DNA from: Sorangium sp025924095
Lineage (GTDB): Bacteria; Myxococcota_A; Polyangia; Polyangiales; Polyangiaceae
Direction of reading: 5' to 3'
Assembly (NCBI RefSeq): GCF_051521505.1
Contig: NZ_CP150356.1
Coordinates: 5,766,001 to 5,830,000 of the forward strand
Length of the DNA: 64,000 nucleotides
Positions 45,501-53,841 of the stretch are shown one piece after another; the stretch's first letter is position 1, and each line of letters starts with the position of its first letter. The notes below the pieces were generated by a model. The model saw nothing but the letters and a program-made list of their open reading frames with translations, did not search any database and was not told the DNA's origin. Both the position numbers and the translations under genes were made by a program.

Positions 45501-48500
45501 CAGGAGCGCCCAGAAGGACGCCGGATCGACGACCGCTCCGGGGAAGCGGCAGCCCATCCCGATGATGGCGATCGGCGGGGCGCTCGGCGGACCCGGCGCG
45601 GCGGAGGCGCCGTTCGTCGGTGCGTGGCCGTTCACCGGCTCCCGCGCCGCGCCGTTCTGCGCGCGGGAGGAGCCGTCTCCGTCCACAAGGACGTGGCCGT
45701 CGCGCCCCATCGCCTCCCCGTGGGAGCCGGCTGCCGCGTCGGGCTCGAGCGAGACCCCCAGCCGATCCGCGAGGAAGCGCGCGATCGCGGAGATGGTCGG
45801 GTGGTTCCACACGAACGTCGCCGGCAGCGTCAGCCCGACGCTCGCGCCGACGCGGTTGCGGAGCTCGACGGCGGTGAGCGAGTCGAGCCCCAGTTTGCGT
45901 ACCGAGGTGTCCGGATCGATCGGCGACGAAGGCGGGAGGCCCAGGACGGAGGCGAGGTATCGCGAGACGTGGGCCTCGAGCAGGAGGCGGCGCGCTCGCC
46001 CCGGCGGCGCGCTCGCGAGCGCCTCGCGGAGCCGGTGCTCGGGCGCGGCGAGCGCCGCGGGCGCGGCCGGCCGAGCCTTGCGCAGGCGCGCGAAGAACGG
46101 CGATGCGGCGGCGGACGCGTGGGTCTCGCACCATCGCTCCACGTCGAACGCGACCACGCCGATCTGGGCGGCGTCCGCCCGCAGCAGGCGCGCCAGCGCA
46201 TGAAGCCCGTCGCCGGGCGAGAGGCTCGCGATCCCGCGCGCGGCGAGGAAGGCAGAGCGATCCTCGCGCGCCGCCAGACCCACCTCGGACCACGGACCCC
46301 AGTTGATGCTGAGGCCCGGCAGACCGCACGCGCGCCGGTGGTGCGCGAGCGCGTCGAGAAAGGCGTTCGCTGCCGCGTAGTTCCCCTGGCCGGCGGTGCC
46401 GAGCATCGAGGCCACGGACGAGAACAGGACGAAGAAATCGAGCGGAGCCCCGAGCGTCAGGCTGTGCAGGTTGAAGGCGCCGGCGACCTTGGACGCCATC
46501 ACCGCCGCGAGCCTCTCGCGATCGAGATCCACGAGCGGGGCGTCGTCGACGCTCCCCGCGGCGTGCACGACGCCGCGGAGGGGCGGGATCCGCAGCGCGA
46601 CGCGCGCGAGGGCCGTCGCAAGCTCGGTCGCGTTCGCCACGTCGGCCCGAGCGATCTCGACGCGGGCGCCGGCTCGCTCCAGCGCCCCCACGGCCTCCTG
46701 CGCCGCAGGCGAGCCGCCGCTCCGACCCACGAGCACGAGGTGCTTCGCCCCGCGCTCGACCATCCACCGCGCGACCTCGAGGCCCAGAGCACCGAGGCCG
46801 CCCGTGATCAAGTACGCGCCGTCCGGGCGCAACCGGCTCTCGTCCGCCGCTGTGGCGTCGGCCGACCTGGCGCCGGGATCGGCGAGCGCCGCCATCGGGC
46901 GCCGGGCGAGCCGCGCCACGTAGCGCGCGTCGCCGCGCAGAGCCCACTGCGGCTCGTCCGTCGCGGAGAGGAGCAGCTCGGCGAGCGACGACGCCTCGTC
47001 CGCGCCGCCGCGCGGATCGAGATCGACGAGGGTCGCGCAGAGCTCCGGGTGCTCCTGGGCGATCACCCGCCCGAGGCCCCAGGGCGACGCCTGGGCCGGT
47101 GACACGGCGAGGACCTCCTCGCCTGCCGCTTGCGCGCCGCGCGTCAAGACCCAGAGGCGCGGCGATCGGCCGGCCGCGGTCAACGCCTGGACGAGGTGCA
47201 GCACGCCCGCGCAACCGAGCGCCTCCGCCGCGGCGAGGCTCGCCACCGAGGTCTCCTCGGGCGCCGCGGCGTCGAGGCCGAAGAGGTCCACGATCCCCGC
47301 GCACGCCGGCTGATCCGGCCCGAGCGCCTCGGCGACGAGGCGTACGAGGTCCTCGGGGCGCGCTGGATCGACGAGATAGCGGTCCGGAGCCGGGCGCTCG
47401 AACGCCGCCCCCGCATCGACGCGCACGCAGCGGCTGCCCAGGGCCTCGAGCCGCTCGATCAGCCGATCGCCCAGGCCCGCGCGATCGGCGAGGACGACCC
47501 AGCGCTCGCTGGACGCCGGTCGTGACGAGGGCTCGGGGGCGGCGAGGACAGCGCCTCGCTCCCACTGGATCTCGTAGGCCCCGAAGCGCGCGTCCTGCTC
47601 CTCCGCCGCCGGTGACACAGGGGCCTCGTGCTCCTCCGCGACGCGCGTGGCCTCCAGCCAGAAACGCTGCCGTTGCCACGGGTAGGCAGGCAGCGGCGCG
47701 AGCCTCCCCTCGTGCGGATAGAGCCCCCGCCACTGGACGGGGTGACCCAGCGCATAGAGGGCCCCGAGCGACTCGAGCATCACGGCGCGCTCGCCCCGCT
47801 CGCTCCGCAGCGTGGCGAGGAGCGTCCCGCTGCGCCCGGAGCGCTCCAGGCATTCGGCCATCGGCCGTGCGAGCGCAGGGTGCGGACCGATCTCGACGAA
47901 GATCTCGTACCCTTGCCCGATCGCCTCGGACACCGCGGCTTCGAACCGGACCGGCTCGCGCAGGTTGCGCGCCCAGTAGGCGCCCGTGAGCTCGCTCCCC
48001 AGGACCGGCTGCCCCACCGTGGTCGAGAGCATCGGCAGCGCCGCCTTCCGCGGAGCGAGCCGCTCCAGCGCGGCTTCGAGCTCCTCGGCAAGCGGCGCCA
48101 TCTGGCCGCTGTGAGAGGCGAAATCCACGTCGAGCAAGCGGCAGCTCTTGCCCTGGGACTCGAGGCGCTCGATCACGGCCGCGAGGGCGTCCGGCTCGCC
48201 CGAGAGCACCGTCGAGGAGGGGCTGTTCATCGCGGCCACCCAGAGCCGCCCGGGAGCCTCCGCGACGAGTCGCTCGGCCTCCTCGCAGGACACCCCGGTG
48301 ACGGCCATCCGCCCCTGTCCGGCGGCCCGGTGCGCGAGCCGCCCGCGGTGGCTCACGATGCGCGCCGCGTCCTCGAGCTCCAGCGCGCCGGCGACATGGG
48401 CGGCCGCGACCTCGCCGACGCTGTGGCCGATGACCGCATCGGGCACGACCCCCCACGCGCGCCACTGGGCCGAAAGCGCGACCTGGAGGGCAAAGAACAT

Positions 48501-51500
48501 GGGCTGCGCCACATCCGACCGCGACAGGCGCGAGCGCGAGGCGTCGACCTGCAGCTCTTCCCGCACCGACCAGCCGAGGTGCGGGAAGAGCGCGGCGTCG
48601 CAGCGCTCGATCGCCTCGCGGAACACCGGCTCGCTCGCGAGGAGCTCGCGCCCCATCCCGGCCCACGACACCCCCTGCCCTGCGAACACGAACACGATCT
48701 TGCGACGTGATCCCGGAGGGCAGCGCCCGACGGTGAGCCCGGGGCGCACCTCACCCGCGACAAAGGCGTCGAGCTCGTCGACGAGCCCCGAGACGGAGTC
48801 GGCGAGCACCGCAAGCCGGTGGTCCTGGTGCCCCCTCCGCGCCGCGGCCGTGTAGCAGAGATCGTGGAGCGCGAACGGAGGGCGGTCCCGGAGCTGGGAC
48901 GACACCGCTCGGGCGAGGGCCTGCAGCGCCTCCGGCGTGTGCGCCGAGAGGGGCAGGAGCGACACCTCCGCCCGGGCGACCGCGGAGGGCGCGAGGTCCG
49001 CGAGCGCGACGGGGCGGGCGTCGGCCGGGACCAGGCGGGACCAGCCGATCGACGCCCCGCGCACGTAGATCTCGCCGAGCGCTTCGCGCAGCGTCGCCGC
49101 CTCGTCTTCGCCGCGGCGCATGCACGCGAGCACCGTCGCGCGTCGGCCGCCACGCTGCACGGTCTGCTCGATGTTGTGGAGCAGGACCGGGTGCGGCCCG
49201 ATCTCCAGGAAGGTGTCGTGCCCCTCGCTCACGAGCAGCTCGAGCGCCGCCGCGAACCGCACCGGCTCCCGGAGGTTCCGGGCCCAGTACGCCGCCGTGC
49301 ACTCGGCTCCGTCGAGCGCGGCGGCGGTCACCGTCGACACGATGGGCACCGACGCGCGCCGGGGCCTTAGCTCTCCCAGCGCAGAGAGCAGCTCGGGGAC
49401 GAGCGGATCCATCGCCGGGCTGTGGGCCGCGAAGTCGACCTTGATCCGGTGGCCTGTGCGACCTTCGCGCTGGAGCGCGGCGAGCGTGTCGGCGACCGCG
49501 GCCTCCTCGCCCGAGATCACGGTCGAGATCGGGCTGTTGTAGCCGGCGACATGGAGGCGCCCCGGGTGCGCGGCGCAGAGGCGCTCGGCCTCCTCGGCGT
49601 GCACTTCCACGAGGGCCATTGCGCCACGGCCGTTCATTCGCTCCTGGAGCCTGCTCCTGTGGTGGGCGATGCGCAGCGCGTCCTCGAGATCGAGGGCGCC
49701 AGCCACGTGCGCCGCGGCGATCTCCCCGCCGCTGTGGCCGATCACCGCCGCGGGCTCGACGCCCCATGACCGCCACAGCGCGCCGAGCGCCGCCTGGACG
49801 GCGAAGAGCGACAGCTGCTGCACGTTCACCTCGCGCAGCCGCGTGCGCGACGCGTCGGCGAGGAGCTCGTCGACGAGCGACAGGCCGGCGAGCCGGCGCA
49901 GCGCTCGATCGCAGCGCTCGATCACCGCGCGGAAGACCGGCTCCTGCAGCAGCAGCGTGCGCCCCATGCCCGGCCATTGCGAGCCGCTGCCGGCGAAGAC
50001 GAACACCACCCGTCCGTGGAGCCCCGCCGCGTCGCCAGCCGAGAGCCCCTTCTGCGGAAGCGCGGCGAGGTGGCCATCGAGCAGCGCCGCCGCCTCTGCG
50101 CGCGAGCTGGCCGTGACGGCCATCCGGTGCCGCCCCTGGCTCCGCATCGCCCTCGCCGCGGCCGTCGCGCACAGATCGGAGAGCGCCGGCTCCGGGCCGG
50201 GCGCGCCCGCGAGCGCGCGGATCTCTCGCGCCACCGCGGCGAGGGATTCCGGCGTGTCGGCCGCGAGCGGGAGGATCTGCGCCGGGCTCTGGCGAAGCTC
50301 CTCGATCACCACGTGGCAGTTCGTCCCTCCGAAGCCGAAGGAGCTCACGCCCGCGAGCGCGGCCTCGTCCTCATGGGGCCAGTCGACGAGCCTTGGCGGC
50401 ACCGCGAGGCGCAGCTCGGCAAAGGGGATATAGGGGTTCGGCTGCTCGAAGTGCAGATTGGGGGGGATCTTCCGGTGCTGGATCGAGAGCACGGTCTTGA
50501 TCAGCCCTGCGATCCCCGAGGCCGCCTCGAGGTGTCCGATGTTTGTCTTGACCGAGCCGATGAGCAGCGGTCGGCTGTCATCCCGCGCGCGCCCCAGCAC
50601 GGCCCCGATGGCCTTGGCCTCGATCGGGTCGCCGAGCATCGTACCGGTCCCGTGCGCCTCGACGTAGTGCACCCGCTCCGGCGCGACGCCGGCGGCGCGG
50701 TAGGCGTCGCGCAGCACCGCCTCTTGCGCCTGCGGGTTCGGCGCGGTGAGGCCGTTCGAAAAGCCGTCGTTGTTCACGGCGCTCCCGCGGATCAGACAAC
50801 GAATGGGATCCCCGTCCGCGAGGGCGCGGCGGAGCGGCTTCAGAACGACGACCCCGGCTCCCTCCCCCCGGACGTAGCCGTTCGCGCGCGCGTCGAACGC
50901 CTTCGAGCGCCCGTCGGGCGCCATGGCGCCAAACTTTGTCATCGCCACGGTGCTCTCGGGGTCGATGAGGAGGTTGACGCCACCCGCGAGCGCCATCGTC
51001 GATTCGCCCGCCCGAAGGCTCTGACAGGCGAGGTGGATCGCGACGAGCGATGACGAGCAGGCGGTGTTCACCGCGAGGCTCGGGCCCTGGAGGCCGAGCC
51101 AGTAGGAGACCCGTGCGGCGATGATGCTTGTGTCCTGCCCGGTCGCCGTGTGCTGCGTGATGTGCGAGGCCCTCCCGGCGGCGCACCGGGCGTAATCGCT
51201 CCACATCGCCCCCATGTAGACGCCGGTCTTGCTGCCGCGGAGCGCCTCCGCGGGCACGCCCGCGTCCGCGAGCGCCTCCCACGCGAGCTCGAGGACCAGG
51301 CGCTGCTGCGGATCCATCTGGACGGCTTCGCGCGGCGAGATGCCGAAGAACTGCGCATCGAACCGATCCATCTGATCGAGGAACCCGCCCCATCGGGTGC
51401 TCGTGCGCCCGGGCGCCGACGGGTCGGGATCGTAGAAGGCCTCCGTATCCCAACGATCCCGCGGGACCTCGGAGATCGCGTCCACGCCGTCGCGCAGCAG

Positions 51501-51884
51501 CGCCCAGAAGGCGTCGAGATCGTTCGCGGACGGGAAGCGGCAGGAGAGGCCAATGATGGCGATGAGATCGTCACCGCCGATGGACGCCGGCGCGTCGATC
51601 AATGGTAACAGAGGCGAAACAGGCGCGTCACCCGCAAGAAACAGAGAGAGCTCGGCAATGGTCGGGCAGTCCCACACGAGCGTCGGCGAGAGCGGACGTC
51701 CCAGCGCGGCGCCGAGATCGCTGATGAGGCCCGTCGCGCGACGTGAGTCGAGGCCCAGACGACTGAATCGCTCCCCTGTCGAGATCGCGCTCGGGTCGAT
51801 CCCGAGGCCCGAGGCGAGATGCTCAATCAGCCAGGCCTGGACCGCCGCTGCCGTCCAGGACCCTCTGGAAAAATCCCAGCTCAT
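42534..51884 (-). CDS. PKS ORF1: ACP-KS-AT-AT-KR-ACP-KS-AT-ACP, starter plus modules 1 and 2
   Basis: 3116 aa, first gene of the line. Loading ACP about 10-85 (Ser 47 in GLDSRRA). KS1 107-530, Cys 276 (NTACSSS). Two tandem ATs follow: AT-a about 625-925 (Ser 718 in GHSGGE; motif FAAH 818-821) and AT-b about 1062-1370 (Ser 1155 in GHSVGE; motif FASH 1255-1258). KR about 1690-1870 complete, VDD near the LDD site. ACP Ser near 2000. An Asn/Gly/Ala-rich linker leads to KS2 (about 2130-2560; DTGCSSA Cys near 2275), AT (Ser near 2723 in GHSMGE; VASH near 2825, methylmalonyl-type) and ACP (Ser near 3046, LGIDSLM). By analogy with soraphen, stigmatellin and myxothiazol systems one tandem AT loads the starter and the other serves module 1; which does which is not clear, as both keep the HxR Arg. 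Module 2 has no reductive domain. ATG start, weak ribosome site. Confidence 0.95.
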   Translation of the reverse strand: MSWDFSRGSWTAAAVQAWLIEHLASGLGIDPSAISTGERFSRLGLDSRRATGLISDLGAALGRPLSPTLVWDCPTIAELSLFLAGDAPVSPLLPLIDAPASIGGDDLIAIIGLSCRFPSANDLDAFWALLRDGVDAISEVPRDRWDTEAFYDPDPSAPGRTSTRWGGFLDQMDRFDAQFFGISPREAVQMDPQQRLVLELAWEALADAGVPAEALRGSKTGVYMGAMWSDYARCAAGRASHITQHTATGQDTSIIAARVSYWLGLQGPSLAVNTACSSSLVAIHLACQSLRAGESTMALAGGVNLLIDPESTVAMTKFGAMAPDGRSKAFDARANGYVRGEGAGVVVLKPLRRALADGDPIRCLIRGSAVNNDGFSNGLTAPNPQAQEAVLRDAYRAAGVAPERVHYVEAHGTGTMLGDPIEAKAIGAVLGRARDDSRPLLIGSVKTNIGHLEAASGIAGLIKTVLSIQHRKIPPNLHFEQPNPYIPFAELRLAVPPRLVDWPHEDEAALAGVSSFGFGGTNCHVVIEELRQSPAQILPLAADTPESLAAVAREIRALAGAPGPEPALSDLCATAAARAMRSQGRHRMAVTASSRAEAAALLDGHLAALPQKGLSAGDAAGLHGRVVFVFAGSGSQWPGMGRTLLLQEPVFRAVIERCDRALRRLAGLSLVDELLADASRTRLREVNVQQLSLFAVQAALGALWRSWGVEPAAVIGHSGGEIAAAHVAGALDLEDALRIAHHRSRLQERMNGRGAMALVEVHAEEAERLCAAHPGRLHVAGYNSPISTVISGEEAAVADTLAALQREGRTGHRIKVDFAAHSPAMDPLVPELLSALGELRPRRASVPIVSTVTAAALDGAECTAAYWARNLREPVRFAAALELLVSEGHDTFLEIGPHPVLLHNIEQTVQRGGRRATVLACMRRGEDEAATLREALGEIYVRGASIGWSRLVPADARPVALADLAPSAVARAEVSLLPLSAHTPEALQALARAVSSQLRDRPPFALHDLCYTAAARRGHQDHRLAVLADSVSGLVDELDAFVAGEVRPGLTVGRCPPGSRRKIVFVFAGQGVSWAGMGRELLASEPVFREAIERCDAALFPHLGWSVREELQVDASRSRLSRSDVAQPMFFALQVALSAQWRAWGVVPDAVIGHSVGEVAAAHVAGALELEDAARIVSHRGRLAHRAAGQGRMAVTGVSCEEAERLVAEAPGRLWVAAMNSPSSTVLSGEPDALAAVIERLESQGKSCRLLDVDFASHSGQMAPLAEELEAALERLAPRKAALPMLSTTVGQPVLGSELTGAYWARNLREPVRFEAAVSEAIGQGYEIFVEIGPHPALARPMAECLERSGRSGTLLATLRSERGERAVMLESLGALYALGHPVQWRGLYPHEGRLAPLPAYPWQRQRFWLEATRVAEEHEAPVSPAAEEQDARFGAYEIQWERGAVLAAPEPSSRPASSERWVVLADRAGLGDRLIERLEALGSRCVRVDAGAAFERPAPDRYLVDPARPEDLVRLVAEALGPDQPACAGIVDLFGLDAAAPEETSVASLAAAEALGCAGVLHLVQALTAAGRSPRLWVLTRGAQAAGEEVLAVSPAQASPWGLGRVIAQEHPELCATLVDLDPRGGADEASSLAELLLSATDEPQWALRGDARYVARLARRPMAALADPGARSADATAADESRLRPDGAYLITGGLGALGLEVARWMVERGAKHLVLVGRSGGSPAAQEAVGALERAGARVEIARADVANATELATALARVALRIPPLRGVVHAAGSVDDAPLVDLDRERLAAVMASKVAGAFNLHSLTLGAPLDFFVLFSSVASMLGTAGQGNYAAANAFLDALAHHRRACGLPGLSINWGPWSEVGLAAREDRSAFLAARGIASLSPGDGLHALARLLRADAAQIGVVAFDVERWCETHASAAASPFFARLRKARPAAPAALAAPEHRLREALASAPPGRARRLLLEAHVSRYLASVLGLPPSSPIDPDTSVRKLGLDSLTAVELRNRVGASVGLTLPATFVWNHPTISAIARFLADRLGVSLEPDAAAGSHGEAMGRDGHVLVDGDGSSRAQNGAAREPVNGHAPTNGASAAPGPPSAPPIAIIGMGCRFPGAVVDPASFWALLRDGVDAVTEVPLERWNAQDLYDNDPAAPGKMNTRWGGFLSSIGDFDADFFGISAREAVAMDPQQRIALEVAYEALEDGGQTLERLAGSATGVFLGVQSHSNDYARLQFADPVKIDAYSGTGTSHSILSGRLSYIFDLRGPNVALDTGCSSAITAIHLACQSLRVGESDLALAGGVNLMLTPEFTIAASKVEFLSPDGRCRTFDARANGFVRAEGCGILVLKRLSDALRDGDRVWAVIRGTALNQDGHSNGITAPNGLSQAAVIRQALRNADVDPSGVTYVEAHGTGTTLGDPIEVEALAEVYGKAGADRCLLGSVKTNIGHSEAAAGVAGIIKTVLCFEHEAVPPHLHFETLNPHITIDGTRFAIPTELSPWPAGGSARRAGVSAFGWSGTNGHLILEEAPRGAAAGAPVEDGRPLLLPLSAASPDALRARAEAVRSLLGRPEDAPALRDLCYTAALRRSHLRHRLSLVVRSREDALAGLSAYLDDRPHAGLVSGRKAPESSRRLAFLFSGQGSQWLGMGRELLARDGVFRAMMERCERVMREHVAWSLITSLTAEGERARFEEIDFIQPALFAIQVSLAAVFRSYGVVPDVVVGHSMGEVAAACVAGALSLEDAARIICQRSRLLRRVSGTGAMALVELPEAEAEAAIAGHRDRLSVAVIMSPRGTVLAGDPAALDEVLEEIKGRGIFCRRVKIDVASHSPQMDPLLGDLTAALAGIAPRRGSIPMYSTVTGQPTDGSDLDAAYWARNLRAPVLFSGVIQRLLAEGFNVFAELSPHPVLLPAIESGLLDARPGGVALLPSLRRETGELDVLLESLGALHVRGHAVDFRRLVPTGRSVPLPSYPWQRRRFWIDDATAGEPLAAQGDAPAALDASALLAAAPDEQRALLERYLRDLIARTTRLSAAQIAADRPLNELGIDSLMAMQLRNRVDADLGAALSIVQILMGSSASQLAADLLSQIRSRALLDTVHQRAPAPDAGQEEWETTLI

Positions 51885-52645
51885 TGAACAAATCTACCGT
51901 CAACGGCATTTGGGCAATCCATATGAAAGCTACGTAACACACATTTATGCCCCGGACAATAGCGCCACGGAGCGAGGCAGCGCCTTCCGTCTCGCTCCTT
52001 GATAGAGAGGAGGCCGAGTCCGTAGTCCGGAGCCAGGATCGAGGAATTGAATTCACATTCGCGCGTCGGGGCGGCAGTGGACGGGCGATCAGGTAGTTCG
52101 CGGCGTGCCGCACCGCGAATGACGAACGATGTGGGTTTCCTCGTCATTATCGCGGCGCGGAGGCGCACCCAGTTTCTCCCCAGCGCCGTCGCACTGCTGG
52201 GCCGCGGATCAGCTGAGCCAGCGTGCGAGCCACGAGCGCTCGCCGGCGTCGGGGTGCGCGGCGCGCGGCACGGAATTGCGGTCGGTGGTGGGCGAGGCGT
52301 GGAGCGGGCGCGGGGTTGCGCTGTCCGCGGCTTCGTCACGCCGCGCCCCTGTCGAGCCGCTGCACGATTCTACGTCATCGGTCAGAAGGCGTGGGCTGAG
52401 CCGAAGGAGCTCGAAGCGCGCGCTCGTGCATTGCATGATGCCTTTGCCGGGCATGTGCCTCCGATCTTCATCCTGGCAATGAACCCACCTTCCCTTGCTG
52501 CTGCGGTCCCACTGAATGAAGAGCGGTACCATGGGTCACATACTTCTTGGTCGCACGACGATCGCGGACCGGTGATCGCGCAACTTTGGGCCCGGCTTAG
52601 AGATCGCGCGCGCTCCTCAATCTTCACACCCACCGACTGGAACCG
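51885..52645. promoter_or_regulatory. Divergent non-coding region; candidate promoter zone for the PKS operon
   Basis: About 760 bases with no convincing gene: open frames here are short, Arg/Ser-rich and lack ribosome sites. The first 80 bases next to ORF1 (about 51885-51965) are clearly more AT-rich than the surroundings, as expected for a promoter and 5' leader read leftwards. I could not fit a convincing -35/-10 pair, so no exact promoter is claimed. The ORF1 ATG has no strong Shine-Dalgarno sequence. Confidence 0.3.
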
Positions 52646-53101
52646 TTACTTCACACCGCCGTCGCCAGGGGAGGCGCAGTGATGGATAGCACGTTCTGGC
52701 GACGGGCCGCCGTCGGGTGCAGAAGAGCAAGAGCTGCTGAGCTGAGCCTGCTGGAGTGCGCTTTGCAGGGCGTTCTCCACGCACGTCGCTGCAAGTGGAA
52801 GGATCTCGTTCGCGCGCTCGGCCGCCTTCACCGTCGCCGACGGATTGACCACAAGCGTCGGCAGCTTGTTCACTTGCGCGATGATAGCGGAGACGGCGAA
52901 CAAGAGGTGGAACTTGACGTACGTCTTGCCGGCTTTGAGAACATCGTTCAAGGACAGGCTCGCTGATGTGATCCGCCACAGCGCACGCACCGAGACCGCG
53001 GTCGAGCGGAGGGTCACTTTCGCCGACTGGATCAATCCGCGCTGTCCGGCCGAACGCGCAGGCGCTGCTCGATGTGGACGGCGGTACGGGCGAGCAAGCA
53101 C
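52646..53101 (-). CDS. Hypothetical protein or gene remnant
   Basis: 151 codons. I do not recognise it. The stretch encoded at about 52700-52990 reads like real protein: it is rich in Ala, Leu, Val and Asn, low in Arg, and its third codon positions are mostly G or C, whereas the opposite strand reads as Arg-rich noise. It includes a hydrophobic run (FHLLFAVSAIIA). The N-terminal third is Arg-rich and may not belong, so the true start could be nearer 52980. No ribosome site or domain was found. It may be the stub of a broken gene between two operons. Confidence 0.3.
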   Translation of the reverse strand: MLARPYRRPHRAAPARSAGQRGLIQSAKVTLRSTAVSVRALWRITSASLSLNDVLKAGKTYVKFHLLFAVSAIIAQVNKLPTLVVNPSATVKAAERANEILPLAATCVENALQSALQQAQLSSSCSSAPDGGPSPERAIHHCASPGDGGVK

Positions 53102-53193
53102 GGTTGCCCACGGCCCTGCTAGGTTCGAGGATTCGTCCTCCCCGTGAGCCGTGGGCCCGGCCCTCCGGAGTCTTCACGCGCAGGACCCCCTCC

Positions 53194-53841
53194 GTGCGCG
53201 CTCGCCTCAAGCTCCTCCAATCACCGCCCGCGCCCCGCGGCGACGCATTCGTCGGCGATGACGCCGAGCTCGTCCAGGCCTTCCTGCGCGGCGATCCCAG
53301 GGCACGCGACGCCCTCTACGAACGGCACGCGGATCACGTCCACCGTGTTCTCTACCGGATCCTGGGCTTCGATCGTGACCTCGCCGACCTCCACCACGAC
53401 GTCTTCGTCCGCGCGCTTCGCTCGATCGCGAAGATCGAGGATCCAAGGAGCCTCAAGGGCTGGCTCACCATGATCGCGGTCCACGTCGCGAAGTCGTCGA
53501 TCACCCGACGTCGGCGCCAGAGGTGGCTCTGGTTCCTGCCCGGGGACGAACTGCCCGAGGTCGCGTCCAGCGGGCCATCCGGCGAGGTGCTCGACGCGAT
53601 GCGGGCAACCTACGCCGCGCTGGAGGCGCTCCCCGCCGAGGAGCGTATCGCCTTCGCGCTCCGCTTCATCGACGACATGGAGCTCACCGAGGTCGCCGAG
53701 GCGTGCGCGACCTCGCTGGCGACCATCAAGCGGCGCCTCGCCCGCGCCGGCGTGCGCTTCGAGGCCGAGGCGCGCAGACATCCCGCGCTCGAGCCGTGGC
53801 TCGAGGGAGGTACCCGATGGGCAAGTCCGACCGATCGCTGA
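53194..53841 (+). CDS. ECF-type RNA polymerase sigma factor
   Basis: 215 aa. Region 2 (about 20-105) shows DAELVQAFLRGD, the helix ADHVHRVLYRILG, DLHHDVFVRALR and the GWLTMIAVHVAKS block that binds -10 DNA and core polymerase. Region 4 (about 130-195) shows LPAEERIAFALRF, DMELTEVAEAC and a helix-turn-helix ending TIKRRLARA. It should direct RNA polymerase to its own regulon; the adjacent FecR-domain membrane protein is the likely partner that controls it. I chose the GTG at 53194 (AGGA 9 bases upstream, start just before the conserved part); the frame is open further upstream but that part is Arg/Pro-rich. The 3' end overlaps the next gene by 25 bases, so the two are co-translated. Confidence 0.88.
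   Translation: MRARLKLLQSPPAPRGDAFVGDDAELVQAFLRGDPRARDALYERHADHVHRVLYRILGFDRDLADLHHDVFVRALRSIAKIEDPRSLKGWLTMIAVHVAKSSITRRRRQRWLWFLPGDELPEVASSGPSGEVLDAMRATYAALEALPAEERIAFALRFIDDMELTEVAEACATSLATIKRRLARAGVRFEAEARRHPALEPWLEGGTRWASPTDR

Noticed and set aside
32775..51884. Epothilone or myxothiazol gene cluster
   Set aside because: A thiazole-forming NRPS with an integrated oxidase is shared, but the starter protein, the two PKS modules before the NRPS and the single-module proteins after it do not fit either pathway.
53074..53841. Longer sigma factor starting at 53074
   Set aside because: The added 40 residues are Pro/Arg-rich and unlike sigma factors; the GTG at 53194 has a ribosome site and sits just before region 2.
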